From DASUPK01 sp963747425 (GTDB lineage: Bacteria > Actinomycetota > Thermoleophilia > Solirubrobacterales > 70-9), in contig CAVVFJ010000005.1 in NCBI GenBank assembly GCA_963747425.1, positions 112,209 to 176,208 of the forward strand: a stretch of DNA of 64,000 nucleotides, given 5' to 3'. The notes beneath the pieces are model-generated. The model was not told the origin of the DNA. It saw nothing but the letters and a program-made list of their open reading frames with translations, and did no database searches. Below, piece by piece: positions 18,159 to 26,068 of the stretch. The translations under genes were made by a program, and so were the position numbers. Numbering within the stretch: position 1 is the first letter of the stretch; each line of letters begins with the position of its first letter.

Positions 18159-18490
18159 GGGAAGCGGGTCGCGGCCGGGGAAGGCGTACCCCGCGCGACG
18201 AGCTGGCCGAGGCAACTGCCCACGGTGACGTCTACCTGCGACGCCTCGTCCGCGCTCAGCTCGCGCTGTCGATCTCCGCCCTGATCGCCTTCATCGGCCT
18301 GCTTGGAGCCCTGCCGCTACTGCTGTTCCTGGTCCCCCACCTGGCCTCGATCACCATCGCCGGCATTCCTCTGCCGCTGGTGCTCGTCGCGGTGCCGCTC
18401 TTCCCCCTGTTCGTCGCCATCGGCTGGGCGTATCAGCGGCGTGCGGACGCGCTCGACGAGGCCTTTCGCGACCTGGTCGGCGGCCCTTGA
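18155..18490 (+). CDS. Small two-helix membrane protein, DUF485-like symporter partner
   Basis: A 111-residue protein with two hydrophobic helices (about 35-60 and 65-92) and charged ends. Its position, four-base overlaps on both sides (GTGA and TTGA) and immediate linkage to an SSS-family symporter match the small DUF485/YjcH-type partner of acetate permeases. I do not see the DUF485 sequence signature clearly, so this is called from context and topology. The start is GTG at 18155; a TTG or later GTG is possible. Confidence 0.75.
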   Translation: MREAGRGRGRRTPRDELAEATAHGDVYLRRLVRAQLALSISALIAFIGLLGALPLLLFLVPHLASITIAGIPLPLVLVAVPLFPLFVAIGWAYQRRADALDEAFRDLVGGP

Positions 18491-20247
18491 TCGCGATCCT
18501 CGCGGTCGCGGCGGTGACCGCTGGGACCCTCGGACTCGGCACCTGGACGGTCCGGCTTGCGCGGACGACGTCGGATCTGTTCGTTGCGTCTCGCGCCGTC
18601 AGCCCGTGGTGGAATGCGGCCGCGATCTCGGGCGAGTACCTGTCCGCGGCCAGCTTCCTGGGCATCGCGGGGCTCGTCATGAAGCTCGGGGCCGTAGCCC
18701 TTTGGCTGCCGGTCGGATTCACTGCCGGCTACCTGACGCTCCTCCTCTTCGTCGCCGCGCCGCTGCGACGCTACGGCTCGTACACGATCTCCGACTTCGC
18801 AGATGCCAGGCTCGGGTCCCCCAGGATGAGGATGCTCGCCGCCGCGATCGTGCTCGGGATCACCGGCTTCTATCTCGTACCGCAGCTGAAGGGCGCGGGC
18901 ATCACGCTCGAGCAGGTGACGGGCGCTCCCTATTGGCTGGGCGTGGTCGTCGTCGGCGGGATCGTCTCCCTGAACGTCGCGCTGGGAGGAATGCGCGGGA
19001 TCACCTACGTGCAGGCGTTCCAGTTCTGGCTCAAGACCTTCGCGATCGCTCTGCCGGCTTGCCTGCTGCTGATCTACCTGGGGGGCCTGCCGGACCAGAA
19101 CACGCTCTTCGGTGACGGCGTCCCGCGTGCTCCGGCCGATGGCCTGAGCGTGCACCTCGACGAGTCCAGGGATGTCGTCTTCCCCGCCCGGTCGAGGTAC
19201 ACGGAGGGCGGGGAGATTCAAGTCGTGAGGAAAGGTCAGCAGGTGACGCTCCCGGCGGGTGAGGTGCGCCTGCCGCCGGACGCCGCGGTTCCCGTCTCCG
19301 TCGACGCCGATGCCGGCTCGGGCATTGCCTGGTCTCGCCCGGTCGGGGATGGTGGATCGGAGGGTCCGCTGTTCGTCTACTCACTGCTGATCGCCACTGT
19401 GCTGGGGACCATGGGGCTGCCGCACATCCTCGTCCGGTTCTACACCGCTCCGGACGGGCCCACGGCACGAAAGACGACGGTGCGGGTGCTGGGCCTGCTC
19501 TGGCTCTTCTATCTCTTCCCGGTGGTGTACGCGATGCTCGGCCGGGCCCTGGCGCCGGCCCTGTATGTGACCGGGCAGACTGACAGCGTCGTCCTGCGCG
19601 TGCCCGAGCTCGCCTGGCCCGGCGAGCCGGGACAGCTCCTTTCGGCCCTGGTCGCCGCGGGCGCATTCGCGGCCTTCCTCTCCACCGCCTCGGGCCTGCT
19701 CGTCTCGATCTCGGGCACCCTCTCCTATGACCTGTGGGGCCGGGTCCGTCGGCCGCGCGGGGTGGTCGACCGGCGGCGCCGCTTCCGTGCCTCGGCCGCC
19801 GCGGGAATGGTGCTCCCCGTCGCGGTCGCGCTGGGCGCGGCGGGACTCGACATCGGAGTGCTCGTCGGCTGGGCGTTCGCGATCGCCGCCAGCACGTTCT
19901 GCCCGATGTTCCTGCTCGGGGTGTGGTGGCGAGGGCTGACCGCCCCGGGCGCGGCCGCCGGCATGTCGGTGGGGGCGCTGCTTGCGACCGGCGCCATCTT
20001 CGCGGGACTCGCGCTCGATCCCGGACCGGGGGCCGTGGCCACCCTCCTCACCCAGCCGGCCGTGGTCTCGGTGCCAGTGGCATTCGCGACGATGATCGCG
20101 GTCTCGCTCGCCACGAGGGAACGCCGCCCGGACGCGGATACCCAGCTGCTGGCGCTTCATGCCCCGGAAGGACTCGGCCTGGCACAGCTCGAGCGCACCG
20201 TGCCGGCCGGCGAGCCGGAGGCACCGGCTCAACCAAGCCGGGCGTAG
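18487..20247 (+). CDS. Sodium:solute symporter, ActP-like
   Basis: SSS-family permease of 586 residues with about 13 hydrophobic segments. The N-terminal core has SDLFVASRAVSPWWNAAAIS and GEYLSAASFLGIAG, close to ActP (acetate:cation symporter), and GSYTISDFADARL. A periplasmic-type hydrophilic insertion (about residues 215-290), rich in Asp and Val, lies between the two halves. LPHILVRFYTAPDG follows and is also ActP-like. It overlaps the upstream small membrane gene by four bases, probably translationally coupled. With acsA and satP nearby, acetate or another short monocarboxylate is the likely cargo. Confidence 0.9.
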   Translation: MIAILAVAAVTAGTLGLGTWTVRLARTTSDLFVASRAVSPWWNAAAISGEYLSAASFLGIAGLVMKLGAVALWLPVGFTAGYLTLLLFVAAPLRRYGSYTISDFADARLGSPRMRMLAAAIVLGITGFYLVPQLKGAGITLEQVTGAPYWLGVVVVGGIVSLNVALGGMRGITYVQAFQFWLKTFAIALPACLLLIYLGGLPDQNTLFGDGVPRAPADGLSVHLDESRDVVFPARSRYTEGGEIQVVRKGQQVTLPAGEVRLPPDAAVPVSVDADAGSGIAWSRPVGDGGSEGPLFVYSLLIATVLGTMGLPHILVRFYTAPDGPTARKTTVRVLGLLWLFYLFPVVYAMLGRALAPALYVTGQTDSVVLRVPELAWPGEPGQLLSALVAAGAFAAFLSTASGLLVSISGTLSYDLWGRVRRPRGVVDRRRRFRASAAAGMVLPVAVALGAAGLDIGVLVGWAFAIAASTFCPMFLLGVWWRGLTAPGAAAGMSVGALLATGAIFAGLALDPGPGAVATLLTQPAVVSVPVAFATMIAVSLATRERRPDADTQLLALHAPEGLGLAQLERTVPAGEPEAPAQPSRA

Positions 20248-20280
20248 GCGCCGAGCCACCGCCCGATGGAGTGCGCGGCG

Positions 20281-21147
20281 CTAGAGGCCGGCCGCCTCGG
20301 CGAGCAGGCCGACCTGAGCGGGATCGCTGCTGGCCGGGAAGAGGATGAGCTCGTCGCAGTTCCATTCCTCGTATGCCTTGATGACGGCCTTGACGCTGTC
20401 GGCGTCCTTGGGGGCGCCGGAGATGATTCCCTGGACTGCCTCGTCACCCAGCCAGGCGTAGTAGTCGCCCACGTAGGCCTGGACGTTCGCCTCGGCGTCG
20501 GGCCCGAGGCAGAAGTAGCCCAGAGCCAGAGTCCGGGGTTGGCCGTCGCGGCCGGCCTTCTTCCAGGCCTCCTCGAGGTTGGCGAGGTCCGCTCCGAACT
20601 GGGCGGCGCCGGACCCGCCCTGGGTCCAGCCGTCGCCGTACTTGGCGGCGCGCTCGAAGGCCTTCTGCACGTACCCGCCGACCATCAGCGACGGGCCCTT
20701 GCCGGAGGGACGGGGGCCGACCTTCGACTCGAGCTCGCCGTCGCCGTTCCAGATGGCGCGGATCTTGGCCAGGGCATCGTCGAGCCACTTGCCGCGCTCG
20801 GACATGTCGAGGCCGCTGATCGCGTAGTCGTCCTCGCGCCCACCGACCCCGATGCCGAGGACCGCCCGGTCGCCGCCCGCGATGGCGTCGAGCGAGAGGA
20901 ACTGCTTGGCGATCGTTGCGGGGTTGACGCGCAACGGCCCGAGCAGGATGTCGGTGACGAGCTTGATGCGCTCGGTGACCGCGGCGGCCGCGGAGAGTGC
21001 GACGACGGGCTCGTAGTTCGGGAAGACGATGCGGTCGATCGTCCCGAGAGAGGAGAAGCCGGCGTCCTCGGCGGCGCGCGCCCAGTCGGTGAGCTGGTCG
21101 CCGGTCGTTCCCGGCACGGTGTTCGGCAGTCCGATTCCCAGTTCCAT
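20281..21147 (-). CDS. LLM class F420-dependent oxidoreductase
   Basis: Luciferase-like monooxygenase fold enzyme of 288 residues. It begins MELGIGLPNTVPGTTGDQL, and carries DRIVFPNYEPVVALSAAAAV and the glycine-rich FLSLDAIAGGDRAVLGIGVG. The barrel ends with LMVGGYVQKAFERAAKYGDG. These features fit F420-using members rather than FMN luciferases, though the cofactor cannot be proven from sequence. A PPOX-type gene, often F420-linked, starts divergently 32 bases away. Substrate unknown. Confidence 0.88.
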   Translation of the reverse strand: MELGIGLPNTVPGTTGDQLTDWARAAEDAGFSSLGTIDRIVFPNYEPVVALSAAAAVTERIKLVTDILLGPLRVNPATIAKQFLSLDAIAGGDRAVLGIGVGGREDDYAISGLDMSERGKWLDDALAKIRAIWNGDGELESKVGPRPSGKGPSLMVGGYVQKAFERAAKYGDGWTQGGSGAAQFGADLANLEEAWKKAGRDGQPRTLALGYFCLGPDAEANVQAYVGDYYAWLGDEAVQGIISGAPKDADSVKAVIKAYEEWNCDELILFPASSDPAQVGLLAEAAGL

Positions 21148-21178
21148 CCCGATCCTTTCGTCGACCTACAGTTCGTTG

Positions 21179-21649
21179 GTGGCCTTCGATCAACCTACCG
21201 AGTTAGTTGCATGGGCAAACGAGTTGCTGGAGAGCGAGCGGGTCGGGCACCTTGGTTTGCTGGACGACGAGGGGGCCCCGCGGGTCTTGCCGGTGACGTT
21301 CGCGGTGGCCGAGGGGCGGATCTGGAGCGCGATCGACCAGAAGCCGAAGCGGGCTGGTGAGCCGGCGCGGCTGGCGTTTCTGCGGCGGGATCCGAGGGCG
21401 GCGCTGACGGTCGATCGCTATTCGGATGACTGGGAGGAGCTGGCCTGGGTGCAGGCGTTGGGCTCGGTGCGGATCCTCGATGTGGGCGAGGGCGCGGTGG
21501 GGTTGGAGGCGCTCAGCGCGAAGTACGAGCAGTACCGGGAGGAGACGCCTCCGGGTCCGCTGCTGGCGCTGGAGCCGGAGCGGTATCTGTGGTGGCGGGC
21601 GGCGGATCCGGAGGGCCGAGGCGGGCGTAGCGGCGGCCGCGGCGGGTGA
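21179..21649 (+). CDS. PPOX-class F420-dependent oxidoreductase
   Basis: Pyridoxamine-5'-phosphate-oxidase-like split barrel of about 156 residues. VGHLGLLDDEGAPRVLPVTF, WSAIDQKPKR, and FLRRDPRAALTVDRYSDDWEELAWVQALG are the usual core strands of the TIGR03668-type enzymes, which bind F420. The start is GTG at 21179 (or TTG three bases earlier); the frame upstream is antisense to the LLM gene. It is divergent from the LLM oxidoreductase. Its last 137 bases are overlapped by the opposite-strand endonuclease/antitoxin reading frame. Confidence 0.85.
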   Translation: MAFDQPTELVAWANELLESERVGHLGLLDDEGAPRVLPVTFAVAEGRIWSAIDQKPKRAGEPARLAFLRRDPRAALTVDRYSDDWEELAWVQALGSVRILDVGEGAVGLEALSAKYEQYREETPPGPLLALEPERYLWWRAADPEGRGGRSGGRGG

Positions 21650-22238
21650 TCAGGATTTCGTCGCCGGCGGCGGCGCGTTCCATCCAGTAGCCGAAGCGAT
21701 TCCGAAAGAGATGAGCGCCGACGGTGATTTCGGTGCCATCACCGTCGGCCTTGGGAGTGGAGCTGAGGGGGCTCGAACCCCTGACCTCTGCCATGCCATG
21801 GCAGCGCTCTCCCAACTGAGCTACAGCCCCAGAGAGCAGGTATTGCTCCGCCCAGTTTATCGCCGCCTGCTGAGCATTCTTGGTGGGAGCGATCCGAAGA
21901 TAGAAACTCGCGCGGCCGGCGATCTCGGATACGGGGAGCAGGTACACCGAATTGAGGGGCTCACAGTAAGCGGCAACCGCGTCAATCTCGTGTGCGCCGT
22001 AGGTGGTCCTTACCGGGCCCGAGCTTGTCCATCGATAGCCCACGAGGTTGACGCAGATCACGGCTCCCGCCAGGCGAGCCCATTTGCACTGGACGCGGAT
22101 GATTCGGTCCCTGAGATCGAACGCGAGGTCATAGCGGCCGTGTTCGGCGATCGGCCTGAGGACGTCGACGCCGAGCTTGACTGCCTCCAGTGCGATCGCC
22201 GCCTCTGCGATATTGCCCTTGTCGTTGGAGGTGAGCAC
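21513..22238 (-). CDS. PD-(D/E)XK endonuclease reading in frame through tRNA-Ala into a Phd/YefM-like antitoxin segment
   Basis: One uninterrupted 241-codon frame with three parts. Residues 1-135 resemble the PD-(D/E)XK nucleases related to group I intron endonucleases: E12, GRYDLAFDL with D37, and VQCKWA with Q50 and K52; then AVAAYCEPLNSVYLLPV and INWAEQYLLSG. Codons 137-161 are the tRNA-Ala gene on the same strand, giving the familiar peptide GAVAQLGERCHGMAEVRGSS. Residues 169-210 match Phd/YefM antitoxins (VGAHLFRNRFGYWMERAAAG, EILITRRGRRYARL). The last 30 residues read antisense into the PPOX gene. No in-frame ATG, GTG or TTG lies between tRNA and antitoxin, and no toxin follows. The endonuclease part is a common actinobacterial gene; whether the rest is translated is unknown. 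Confidence 0.75.
   Translation of the reverse strand: MLTSNDKGNIAEAAIALEAVKLGVDVLRPIAEHGRYDLAFDLRDRIIRVQCKWARLAGAVICVNLVGYRWTSSGPVRTTYGAHEIDAVAAYCEPLNSVYLLPVSEIAGRASFYLRIAPTKNAQQAAINWAEQYLLSGAVAQLGERCHGMAEVRGSSPLSSTPKADGDGTEITVGAHLFRNRFGYWMERAAAGDEILITRRGRRYARLGPPDPPPATTDTAPAPAPAADPEASPPGTARTSR
21758..21830 (-). tRNA. tRNA-Ala (anticodon GGC)
   Basis: A 73-base cloverleaf on the minus strand. Acceptor stem GGGGCTG pairs with CAGCTCC (one G-T), D stem GCTC/GAGC, anticodon stem CTGCC/GGCAG with loop ATGGCAT, T stem AGGGG/CCCCT with loop TTCGAGC. The anticodon GGC reads Ala GCC and GCU codons. No CCA is encoded. It lies wholly inside the reading frame of the endonuclease ORF, starting exactly on a codon boundary (codon 137), and shares its strand, so a joint transcript would need processing at both tRNA ends. 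Confidence 0.97.
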
Positions 22239-22316
22239 CTGCCGATACTCGCGCGTCGCGAGTGGCGCGGGACATGCCGAACGTCAGGGATACGTGGAGA
22301 AAGTGTGCCCTCAGCG

Positions 22317-23045
22317 TTACGCCGCGCGGCCCTGCTCGGCTCCGCCCTCGTCCACGTCGAGGATCAGGCCGTTGCGGCGCGTGTCGCGCACCACGAAGTC
22401 GAATGGCGCCTTCTCCTCGAGCTCGCGCAGGAGGTCGATCGGGTTCTCCAAGTTCATCGAGACCCACGCCCGGCCGCCGGAGAAGCGCTTGACCTTGATC
22501 TCGGAGGCACCCTCGATCCCGGCCGCGGCATCCTCGAAGCCCGTCAGCTGCGCGAAGTCGGCGAGCGGCCCAACCTCAACCTCGACCTCTCCCGCGTAGA
22601 CCCCGGACTGGGCCGCCTCGGTGCCGACCGGCGACCGGTTCTCCTCCTCGATCCCGAGGCGAACACGCGCCACATCGGCCAGCTCGGTGACCCGCGCCCC
22701 CAGCTCGTCCCTGAGCCCGGACAGCTCGGTCACCCGGTCCGCCATCTGCACCGCATCCTCAAGCGCCTTCATCCGGATCCGCGTCGCCTGCCGGCGCGCC
22801 TGCCCGTAGATCTCCTCGACTGATGAGAGGGCGCGCGACAGCGCGACCCGATTAGTGTCAGCAGTCGCCGCCACCGGCCGCTTCAGGGCATCCTGGAGCT
22901 TCTTCTCGCGCTCCACCACCCGCTCGGCCAATCGCTGCGCCTCCCGCTCGAGGCGGGCGAGCCGGGCGTCGCGCGCCTCAAGCGCGGCATCGACCTCATC
23001 GGGGTCGTAGCCTCGCAAGGCGCGCGAAAAACGCTCCTTCGACAC
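22317..23045 (-). CDS. DivIVA-domain coiled-coil protein
   Basis: A 242-residue protein. The N terminus (FSRALRGYDPDEVDAALEARDARLARLE) is the DivIVA-type FxxxLRGYDxxEVD motif, followed by a long coiled coil to about residue 120. The C-terminal 100 residues are not coiled coil and carry VEVEVGPLADFAQLTGFEDAAAG and GGRAWVSMNLENPIDLLREL. Such proteins localise to membrane curvature and cell-wall growth sites. The C-terminal domain resembles none I can name. It follows rsfS on the same strand with a 34-base gap. Confidence 0.8.
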   Translation of the reverse strand: MSKERFSRALRGYDPDEVDAALEARDARLARLEREAQRLAERVVEREKKLQDALKRPVAATADTNRVALSRALSSVEEIYGQARRQATRIRMKALEDAVQMADRVTELSGLRDELGARVTELADVARVRLGIEEENRSPVGTEAAQSGVYAGEVEVEVGPLADFAQLTGFEDAAAGIEGASEIKVKRFSGGRAWVSMNLENPIDLLRELEEKAPFDFVVRDTRRNGLILDVDEGGAEQGRAA

Positions 23046-23079
23046 GAGCGGGAGGCTAAGAGCGGCTTCGGACGCCTAT

Positions 23080-23445
23080 TTATGCAGCGCCGCGGGCGCC
23101 CGACAGATCCAGATCGAGGTGCCCCGCCTCGCCCCAGAGCTGCTCGAGCCGATACCGCTCGCGTGGCTCAGGCGTGAAGACGTGCAGCACCGCGTCCAGG
23201 TAGTCCATCAGCACCCACTCGGACTCCCTCTCCCCCTCGACGCGAGCCGGCAGCCATCCGTCACGCTTGAGCTGGTGGTAGACCTCGTCGTGGATCGCCT
23301 TCGCCTGCCGCTCGTTCCGCGCAGTGCAGATCACCAGGTAGTCCGTGTAGCCGACCAGCCGGCGCACGTCCAGGGCGACCAGGTCGGTCGCCTTCTTCTC
23401 GTCGGCGATCGTGGCAAGCCGGTGCGCCAGCTCCTCGGAGCTCAT
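23080..23445 (-). CDS. rsfS: Ribosomal silencing factor RsfS
   Basis: Binds ribosomal protein L14 and blocks subunit joining under starvation. The core is ATDLVALDVRRLVGYTDYLVICTARNERQAKAIHDEV, then EWVLMDYLDAVLHVFTPEPRERYRLEQLWG, the RsfS/DUF143 signature. From the ATG at 23445 it has 121 residues, normal for the family; a longer frame upstream overlaps nadD and looks disordered. GGAACGGAG precedes the ATG. A GTG overlapping the nadD stop (GTGA) is an alternative start. It follows nadD, as in most Gram-positive genomes. Confidence 0.95.
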   Translation of the reverse strand: MSSEELAHRLATIADEKKATDLVALDVRRLVGYTDYLVICTARNERQAKAIHDEVYHQLKRDGWLPARVEGERESEWVLMDYLDAVLHVFTPEPRERYRLEQLWGEAGHLDLDLSGARGAA

Positions 23446-23459
23446 CTCCGTTCCGCGCG

Positions 23460-24056
23460 TCACCGGTACAGGCCCTTCTCCGCGATTGCCTTGATCACCG
23501 GATCCGGAACCAGATGCCGGAGCGGCTTTCCCTCCCGCGCTCGCTGCCTGACTGTGGTCGAGGACGCTCCGCAAAGTGGCATGTCGATTATCTCCGCCCT
23601 GTCGGATGCACCGAGCCGCTCGAGCGCCGAGTTGACAGCTCCCAGTCCGACACCCGGCCGCGGCACCACCCCCACCCTTGCCAGCTCCACCACTCGTTCC
23701 GGCTCCTTCCAGCTCGCCAGCCCGGCGGCCATGTCCGCGCCCATCAAGAAGAACAGCTCGTTGTCCGGCTCGGCCTCGGCCAGCAGCTCGAGGGTCCGGT
23801 AGCTGTAGGAGACCTCATCCCGCTCGACCTCCAGGCCCGACGCCTCCACCCCCTCCTCGCCGCCCGACGCCAGCATGGCCATCTCCAGCCTCACGTCCGC
23901 GCCGGGATCGTCCTCGATCTCCTTGTGCGGCGCCCGCCCGGTCACCATCAGCAGCACCCGGTCCAACCCGAGCTGCCAGCGCGCCTCCTGGGCGAGCAGT
24001 AGATGTCCCACGTGGGGCGGGTTGAAGGCCCCGCCCAGGACCCCGATCCGGGCGAC
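23460..24056 (-). CDS. nadD: Nicotinate-nucleotide adenylyltransferase, no canonical start
   Basis: Converts nicotinate mononucleotide and ATP to deamido-NAD. The nucleotidyl-transferase motif GxFxPxHxGH reads GAFNPPHVGH, and the second motif is CGASSTTVRQRAREGKPL (ISSTxVR type). The first canonical codon (GTG at 24011) would cut the first motif in half, so the coding region must begin further upstream. Between it and an in-frame TGA in proA there is no ATG, GTG or TTG. GTC at 24056 is chosen because AGGGAG lies seven bases before it and the product would begin VARIGVLGGAFNPPH. It follows proA closely and overlaps rsfS's possible GTG start. Confidence 0.88.
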   Translation of the reverse strand, partial: VARIGVLGGAFNPPHVGHLLLAQEARWQLGLDRVLLMVTGRAPHKEIEDDPGADVRLEMAMLASGGEEGVEASGLEVERDEVSYSYRTLELLAEAEPDNELFFLMGADMAAGLASWKEPERVVELARVGVVPRPGVGLGAVNSALERLGASDRAEIIDMPLCGASSTTVRQRAREGKPLRHLVPDPVIKAIAEKGLYR

Positions 24057-24060
24057 GTCG

Positions 24061-25326
24061 CTACTCCCTGATCTGTCCGCTGCCGTGGACGACGTACTTG
24101 GTGGTGGTCAGCTCGCGCAGCCCGATCGGCCCGCGCGCGTGCAGCTTCTGGGTCGAATTGCCGATCTCCGCGCCCATCCCGAACTCGTAGCCGTCGGTGA
24201 ATCGCGTGGAAGCGTTCACATAGACCGCGGCCGAGTCGACCGCATCCGTGAACTCATCGCCCACCTGCCGCGAGCTGGTCACGATCGCGTCCGAGTGACC
24301 GGTCCCGTGCCGGTTGATGTGATCGACCGCTTCGCCGAGCGAGTCGACGACACCGACCGCCATCTTCAGGCCGTGGTACTCGGTGTCCCAATCGGCATCC
24401 GTGGCCTCGCCGACGGACAACGCGCCGGCCGCCTCGCGGGTGGCCCGGTCGCCCACCAGCTCGACTCCCGCATCGCTCAGCTTCGCGAGCAGATTCGGAA
24501 GCACCTCTGCGGCGACATCGCGGTGCACGAGCAGCGTCTCGGCCGCGTTGCAGACCCCCGGCCGCTGCACCTTGGCGTTGTACGCCACCCGCTCGGCCAT
24601 CTCCAGATCGGCGTCCTGATGCACGTAGACGTGGCAGTTTCCGGCGGCCGCGTACATCACCGGCACCTTTGCGACCTCCTTCAGAGCGTTCTTCAGCCCC
24701 TCACCCCCGCGGGGAATGATCAGATCGACCACGCCCTCGGCGGTGGCAAGCTCAGCCAGCTGCTCATGGCCGCCACCCGAGAGCAGGACGACGGACGCGG
24801 CCGGCAGCTCGGCCGCGGTGAGCGCATCGGCCAGGAGCCCCGCCAGATAGGCGTTCGAGCTCTCCGCGCTGCTCGAACCCCGCAACACGGCCGCGTTGCC
24901 GCTCTTCAGGCAGAGGGCTGCGGCATCGATCGTCACGTTGGGGCGAGCCTCGTAGACGACGGCCACCACGCCGATCGGAACGCGCTTCTTGGCCACGTCC
25001 AGCCCGTTCTCCAAAGTCCAGCCCTCGACCACCTCGCCCACCGGATCCGGCAGCTCGGCGATCTCCCGCACGCCCTTGGCCATCTCGGCCACCCGCGCCT
25101 CGGTCAGCGCCAACCGATCCAGCAGTGCCTCGTTCAGGCCCTCCTCGCGCCCGGCATCGACATCGGCCCGGTTCGCCTCGAGCAGGCCATCCACCGCAGC
25201 ATCGATGCGGTCGGCGAGGTCACGCAGGCAGGCGTCCTTCTCGTCCCTGCTCGCGCGCGCAAGCAGGTGCGAGGCGCCCTTGGCCTCACGACAGGCCTCG
25301 GCGACGGTCTTGGCTGCGGTGGCCAC
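24061..25326 (-). CDS. proA: Glutamate-5-semialdehyde dehydrogenase
   Basis: Second step of proline synthesis, reducing gamma-glutamyl phosphate with NADPH. Of 421 residues, KRVPIGVVAVVYEARPNVTIDAA is the family signature, and the catalytic Cys lies in QRPGVCNAAETLLVHRD. YEFGMGAEIGNSTQKLHARGPIGL ends the conserved part. It precedes nadD and rsfS. proB lies on the same strand but more than 5 kb away, separated by unrelated oxidation genes, which is unusual as the two are normally adjacent. Start ATG at 25326. Confidence 0.96.
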   Translation of the reverse strand: MATAAKTVAEACREAKGASHLLARASRDEKDACLRDLADRIDAAVDGLLEANRADVDAGREEGLNEALLDRLALTEARVAEMAKGVREIAELPDPVGEVVEGWTLENGLDVAKKRVPIGVVAVVYEARPNVTIDAAALCLKSGNAAVLRGSSSAESSNAYLAGLLADALTAAELPAASVVLLSGGGHEQLAELATAEGVVDLIIPRGGEGLKNALKEVAKVPVMYAAAGNCHVYVHQDADLEMAERVAYNAKVQRPGVCNAAETLLVHRDVAAEVLPNLLAKLSDAGVELVGDRATREAAGALSVGEATDADWDTEYHGLKMAVGVVDSLGEAVDHINRHGTGHSDAIVTSSRQVGDEFTDAVDSAAVYVNASTRFTDGYEFGMGAEIGNSTQKLHARGPIGLRELTTTKYVVHGSGQIRE

Positions 25327-25417
25327 CCTCTAAGAGTAACTGCGAGCTTCCACGCGCCGAAGGCGCCGCTCTGCATGAAAAGCAGCGTTCTGGGCGAGCG
25401 GGACACCCGCCCAACCG

Positions 25418-25999
25418 CTACGAGATGTGCGCCTTCTCGCTCTGCTCCCGGTGCACGCCTTCGGCGAACTCCTCGACGATCTTCGAGTTGAACGCCGGGA
25501 TGTCGTCGGGCTTGCGCGAGGTCACCAGCCCGGAGTCCACGACGACCTCCTCGTCGACCCAGTTCCCGCCGGCATTGCGGATGTCGGTCTGCAGGCTCGG
25601 GAACGAGGTCACCTTGCGGCCGTCGATCACGTCCGCCTCGACCAGCATCCAGGGCGCGTGGCAGATCGCGCCGACCGGCTTGCCGGCGGCGAAGAACTCG
25701 CGCAGGAAGCGCACCGCATCCTTGTCCGTCCTCAGGTTGTCGGGGTTGGCGACACCGCCCGGCAGCACGACGCCGTCGTAGTCCTCGGCCCTGGCCTCGG
25801 ACGTCGTCTTGTCGACCTCCCAGGTCTTCGCCTTGTCGAGATGCTCGAATCCCTGGACCTGCCCGGACTCGGTTGAGATCACGTCGACATCGGCCCCCGC
25901 CTCCTCGACCGCCTTGCGCGGCTCGAAGTACTCGACCTGCTCGACGCCCTCATTGGCCATCAGAAAGGCAATCCGCTTGCCCTTCAGCTCATCAGCCAT
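25418..25999 (-). CDS. DJ-1/PfpI family protein (type 1 glutamine amidotransferase-like)
   Basis: A 193-residue single-domain protein. KRIAFLMANEGVEQVEYFEP starts the flavodoxin-like fold, and the nucleophile elbow is PVGAICHAPWML with Cys-His, as in PfpI/YhbO. GVVLPGGVANPDNLR is also characteristic. Members act as deglycases, peptidases or stress proteins; the exact role cannot be told. It sits downstream of aldehyde dehydrogenase and GMC oxidoreductase genes, consistent with a role in handling reactive carbonyls, but that is an inference. RBS AAGGAGGG precedes the ATG. Confidence 0.9.
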   Translation of the reverse strand: MADELKGKRIAFLMANEGVEQVEYFEPRKAVEEAGADVDVISTESGQVQGFEHLDKAKTWEVDKTTSEARAEDYDGVVLPGGVANPDNLRTDKDAVRFLREFFAAGKPVGAICHAPWMLVEADVIDGRKVTSFPSLQTDIRNAGGNWVDEEVVVDSGLVTSRKPDDIPAFNSKIVEEFAEGVHREQSEKAHIS

Positions 26000-26068
26000 C
26001 TGGTTTCCCTCCTTCTCATCGGGTTCCCGAACCTGGTACCCGGCGAAGCGGGAGTGCGAAACCGTGGG

